Below are positions 19,749 through 21,873 of a stretch of 21,873 nt of DNA, one piece after another. Where the stretch lies: contig JBFWYO010000081.1 in the NCBI GenBank assembly GCA_050186335.1, positions 1 to 21,873 on the forward strand, read 5' to 3'. The notes beneath the pieces are model-generated. The model searched no databases and had not been told where the DNA came from. It saw only the letters and a program-made list of their open reading frames with translations. Position numbers and translations under genes: made by a program. Source of the DNA: JBFWYO01 sp050186335 (lineage in GTDB: Bacteria; Pseudomonadota; Alphaproteobacteria; Bin65). Every line of letters begins with the position of its first letter. Position 1 is the first letter of the stretch.

Positions 19749-20092
19749 CAGCGGGTCCTCGCCGGCTGGGGCTGGCTCGCTGCCGGCTTGGCGTCGAGCT
19801 TTTCGGCGGCTTGAACTGCGAACGAGCCGGGCACTTCGCCGAGCGACATGACCTGCTGCTGCGCCAGCGGCTGCAGCTTCAGATGCTTGTCCGCCAACGC
19901 GCGCAGGCGCTGCGGTTGATTGAGGAAACTCCATTCCGCATGCAGAACGTGGATCGCCTCGCGGTCGCGCTGCGTCTCGTCCCGCATCGTCTCGAGCCGC
20001 TTTTCGAGCGCGATCACCTCATATTTAAGGTGATACACGCCGGCGATCATCGCCGCGATCAAGGCCAGCCAGATGGCGGTGGACAATTTCAT
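19748..20092 (-). CDS. ftsL: FtsL-like cell division protein
   Basis: FtsL is a small bitopic divisome protein that regulates FtsWI activation. The 114 residues begin with a membrane helix, STAIWLALIAAMIAGVYHL (4-22). A heptad-like coiled coil follows (about 23-55), then the conserved LNQPQRLRALADKHLKLQPL (57-76), in which residues near the start of the coil tail resemble the family motif, and a Pro/Ala tail. Sequence conservation is low in this family, so the call rests on size, topology, the RLRALADKHL block and position between rsmH and ftsI. Both junctions overlap: ATGA with rsmH, and one base with ftsI. No ftsB is seen in the window. Confidence 0.88.
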   Translation of the reverse strand: MKLSTAIWLALIAAMIAGVYHLKYEVIALEKRLETMRDETQRDREAIHVLHAEWSFLNQPQRLRALADKHLKLQPLAQQQVMSLGEVPGSFAVQAAEKLDAKPAASQPQPARTR

Positions 20093-21078
20093 GCGCGCCC
20101 CGCCTTGACCGAAGCGGCATCGCCCGGCCAGGCCGGCGCCGCCGTGCGTTCAGCTGCCCGGAGGCGAGCCGAGCGTGCCCGCGGATTGCGGGCACACTCG
20201 GCATCGCCCGGCCGGGTGGCGCTGCGCGTTAAGAGCGTGAAAGTCGGTTGCGGCTGGGATTCGGTCTGCTCGGGCAGGTGACGCGACGCGCGCGGCGCCG
20301 TATCGCTGCGCCCGCGCAGGAAATTCTTCACCGCGCGGTCCTCGAGCGAATGGAACGAGACGACGGCGAGACGGCCGCCGGGGGCGAGCAGCGATTCGGC
20401 GGCCAACAAGCCGCGGTCGAGCTCGCCGAGCTCGTCGTTCAAATAGATGCGAATGGCTTGAAAGGTGCGCGTCGCCAGATCGATGCCGTCGTGCTTGTGG
20501 CGCAGGTTGGCGGGCATCGCCGCGCGGACGATCTCGGCGAGTTGCGACGTGCGCGTAATCGCCTCGAGCGCGCGGGCGCGGACGATGGCGCGCGCCACGC
20601 GCCGCGCGTGGCGTTCTTCGCCGTACTTGAAGATGATGTCGGCCAGCGTTTCTTCGTCGGCGCCATTGACCAGATCCGTCGCGGTTTGGCCCGACGCCCC
20701 CATGCGCATGTCGAGCGGGCCGTCGGCGCGGAACGAAAACCCGCGCGCCGCCTCGTCGATCTGCATCGAGGACACGCCGATATCGAGCGCGATGCCGTCG
20801 ACGCGGATAACGCCCGTGTCGGCCAGCAGTTTTTGCATGTCGCCGTAGCGGCCTTCGAGGAACGCGAAACGGCCGCCGAATTCCTCGGTCAACGCGTCGG
20901 CATAGCCACGGACGGCGGGATCGCGGTCGATGCCGATCACGCTGCACGCGGCGGCGCGCAGGACGCCCCGGCTGTAGCCGCCGGCGCCGAACGTGCCGTC
21001 GACGTAGGTGGCGCCGGCCTTGGGAGCCAGCGCCGCGATCACTTCATCGAGCAGGACGGGAATATGCGGCTGTGTCAT
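20089..21078 (-). CDS. rsmH: RsmH (MraW), 16S rRNA C1402 methyltransferase
   Basis: RsmH methylates the N4 position of C1402 in the 16S rRNA P-site region, using S-adenosylmethionine. The 329 residues start HIPVLLDEVIAALAPKAGAT (5-24), followed by the SAM-binding loop YVDGTFGAGGYSRGVL (25-40) and IGIDRDPAV (48-56). Later blocks are GIALDIGVSSMQID, RGFSFRADGPLDMRM and VVSFHSLEDRAVKNFLR, plus the C-terminal NPRARSARLRAAER. All are diagnostic for this family. The ATG overlaps the mraZ stop as ATGA, and it ends in an ATGA overlap with ftsL. Confidence 0.97.
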   Translation of the reverse strand: MTQPHIPVLLDEVIAALAPKAGATYVDGTFGAGGYSRGVLRAAACSVIGIDRDPAVRGYADALTEEFGGRFAFLEGRYGDMQKLLADTGVIRVDGIALDIGVSSMQIDEAARGFSFRADGPLDMRMGASGQTATDLVNGADEETLADIIFKYGEERHARRVARAIVRARALEAITRTSQLAEIVRAAMPANLRHKHDGIDLATRTFQAIRIYLNDELGELDRGLLAAESLLAPGGRLAVVSFHSLEDRAVKNFLRGRSDTAPRASRHLPEQTESQPQPTFTLLTRSATRPGDAECARNPRARSARLRAAERTAAPAWPGDAASVKAGRA

Positions 21079-21557
21079 GCCGCACCGCCGGGCCCGAGCA
21101 GGGCGGGGTTCGGCAGGTCGCCCAGGCCGAGCGGACGGCCTTCGGTCTTCGAGAGGATTTTCTTGTCGTGGACTTGTTTCTTGTCCGGGTTCCAGATCTG
21201 GAACGTGGTGCCGACGCCGCAGAACATGGCGATTTCGCCGATCTCGGCCAGCTTGAGCATGGCTGGCGACAGCATCACCCGACCTTCGGCATCGAACGGC
21301 AACTCCTCGGCCTTGGACAGCACGAGCTGGACCATGTCTTTCTGCTCGGGTGTGTAAAGGCCGGGGCGATCGAGGCCGACGACGACCTGATTGATGCGGT
21401 CGTAATCGCAGGCTTCGATCGCCCCGAGTTCAAAGGAGGGTGCAACAACAATGCCAGCAAAGGCCTGCGCCGCGAGGGCGGAGCGGTAGCGCGCCGGGAC
21501 GGAGACCCGTCCCTTACGATCGACCTTGTTACTGAAGGTGCCGATAAACGCTGCCAT
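21075..21557 (-). CDS. mraZ: MraZ, DNA-binding regulator of the dcw cluster
   Basis: MraZ is an AbrB-like DNA-binding protein that forms rings and regulates its own operon by binding TGGGN-type repeats upstream. The 160 residues contain two SpoVT/AbrB half-domains, each with a DxxxR motif: VDRKGRVSVPARYR (12-25) and FDAEGRVMLSPAML (88-101). FCGVGTTFQIWNP (112-124) closes the core, and a tail of about 30 residues follows. I took the ATG at 21557, which begins directly at the family N-terminus MAAFIGTFSNK. It has no clear Shine-Dalgarno. A GTG at 21653 would add 32 residues that do not look like MraZ. Three candidate MraZ boxes lie about 120-145 bp upstream. Confidence 0.95.
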   Translation of the reverse strand: MAAFIGTFSNKVDRKGRVSVPARYRSALAAQAFAGIVVAPSFELGAIEACDYDRINQVVVGLDRPGLYTPEQKDMVQLVLSKAEELPFDAEGRVMLSPAMLKLAEIGEIAMFCGVGTTFQIWNPDKKQVHDKKILSKTEGRPLGLGDLPNPALLGPGGAA

Positions 21558-21676
21558 CGCTGCCGAGAAGTGGCCACGGCTCCCGTTCCGTAACCCCTTC
21601 CTCCCTCGCGTTGCGCTGCTGTCGGATCGAGATCGCTCAGCGTCACCAACCACAGCACAGCCCAGACCTACGAGTC

Positions 21677-21701
21677 ATGGGATATCATGGGAATTTATGG
21701 G
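21677..21701. promoter_or_regulatory. Three TGGGN boxes, predicted MraZ operator
   Basis: ATGGG occurs at 21677-21681, 21687-21691 and 21697-21701 on the plus strand. Written as TGGGN units these are TGGGA, TGGGA and TGGGC, separated by exactly 5 nt (TATCA and ATTTA). Direct TGGGN repeats with 5-nt spacers are the known E. coli MraZ site. Here they lie about 120 bp before the mraZ ATG, written on the strand opposite to mraZ. Confidence 0.65.
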
Positions 21702-21708
21702 CAATCAA
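21679..21708 (-). promoter_or_regulatory. Weak candidate mraZ promoter
   Basis: On the minus strand, TTGATT (21708-21703) and TATCCC (21684-21679) are separated by 18 bp. The -10 is poor, so this is tentative. If correct, the MraZ boxes would cover the spacer and -10, which fits autorepression. Confidence 0.3.
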
Positions 21709-21757
21709 GTAAAAACGTAGATTTTCGAGTAATTTACCTAGTATTCTCAAATAACAT

Positions 21758-21873
21758 ATGGCTGGTGGTGTTGCAATTTTGTTCTCTCCAGCATTGGTAA
21801 TCTTGGCTTGTTCAATATTGGCCATTGCCATTATTTGTTCTTATTATGTTCTCATGGCGGCACAATTTGGATA
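21758..21873 (+). CDS. Partial hypothetical membrane protein at right edge
   Basis: An ATG at 21758 opens a frame of 38 codons with no stop before the window ends. The peptide starts MAGGVAILFSPALVIL and is dominated by hydrophobic residues through ILAIAIICSYYVL, so a signal anchor or transmembrane helix is likely. The codons favour A or T in the third position (GGT, GTT, ATT, TTG, TCT, CCA), unlike the GC-rich cluster. It would be transcribed divergently from mraZ. No Shine-Dalgarno is visible. I do not recognise the family, and chance openness in a short AT-rich segment is possible. Confidence 0.4.
   Translation, partial: MAGGVAILFSPALVILACSILAIAIICSYYVLMAAQFG

Noticed and set aside
17868..19814. 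A 648-codon plus-strand open frame opposite ftsI
   Set aside because: It is an antisense shadow of ftsI with biased composition and no motif.
21558..21653. N-terminally extended MraZ from a GTG at 21653
   Set aside because: The added 32 residues are Arg/Ser/Gly-rich with no family similarity, and the canonical MraZ N-terminus begins at the ATG at 21557.

Overview
The window is one complete dcw (division and cell wall) cluster on the minus strand, from mraZ at the right end to ftsZ, followed by lpxC and bamD. I read it as an alphaproteobacterium. The supporting evidence is the high GC content, the FtsZ C-terminal peptide ending in LEIPAFLRRQAN, the ftsZ-lpxC-bamD succession, the small FtsL, and an alpha-type palindromic intergenic repeat. 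A Rhodospirillales-like lineage is possible, but the genus cannot be read from the sequence.

Layout in transcription order, right to left: an AT-rich flank at about 21.72-21.87 kb holds the start of a possible plus-strand membrane protein. Next comes the mraZ control region, with three TGGGN boxes at exact 10-bp spacing. The genes then run mraZ, rsmH, ftsL, ftsI, murE, murF, mraY, murD, ftsW, murG, murC, murB, ddlB, ftsQ, ftsA, ftsZ. From mraZ to ftsQ the junctions are overlaps of 1-14 bp or gaps of at most 10 bp, and eight of them are 4-bp ATGA overlaps, so one translationally coupled transcript is likely. The ftsA-ftsZ gap of 55 bp carries a convincing sigma70-type promoter, a 12-bp palindrome and a strong Shine-Dalgarno. 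A strong intrinsic terminator follows ftsZ. lpxC is separated from its neighbours by a 362-bp gap upstream and a 180-bp gap containing a weaker hairpin downstream. bamD comes last, then a repetitive hairpin element and about 155 bp of unassigned sequence.

Together the genes encode the cytoplasmic route from UDP-MurNAc to lipid II (MurB, MurC, MurD, MurE, MurF, Ddl, MraY, MurG), the septal synthase pair FtsW/FtsI, and the divisome scaffold FtsQ, FtsL, FtsA and FtsZ. They also encode a 16S rRNA methyltransferase (RsmH), the cluster regulator MraZ, and two outer-membrane genes: LpxC for lipid A and BamD for beta-barrel assembly. Catalytic motifs look intact throughout. The only notable active-site-region variant is in MurD.

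I did not find a previously undescribed system. The points most worth a second look are regulatory (the MraZ boxes and the ftsZ-proximal promoter with its palindrome) and the abrupt AT-rich right edge.
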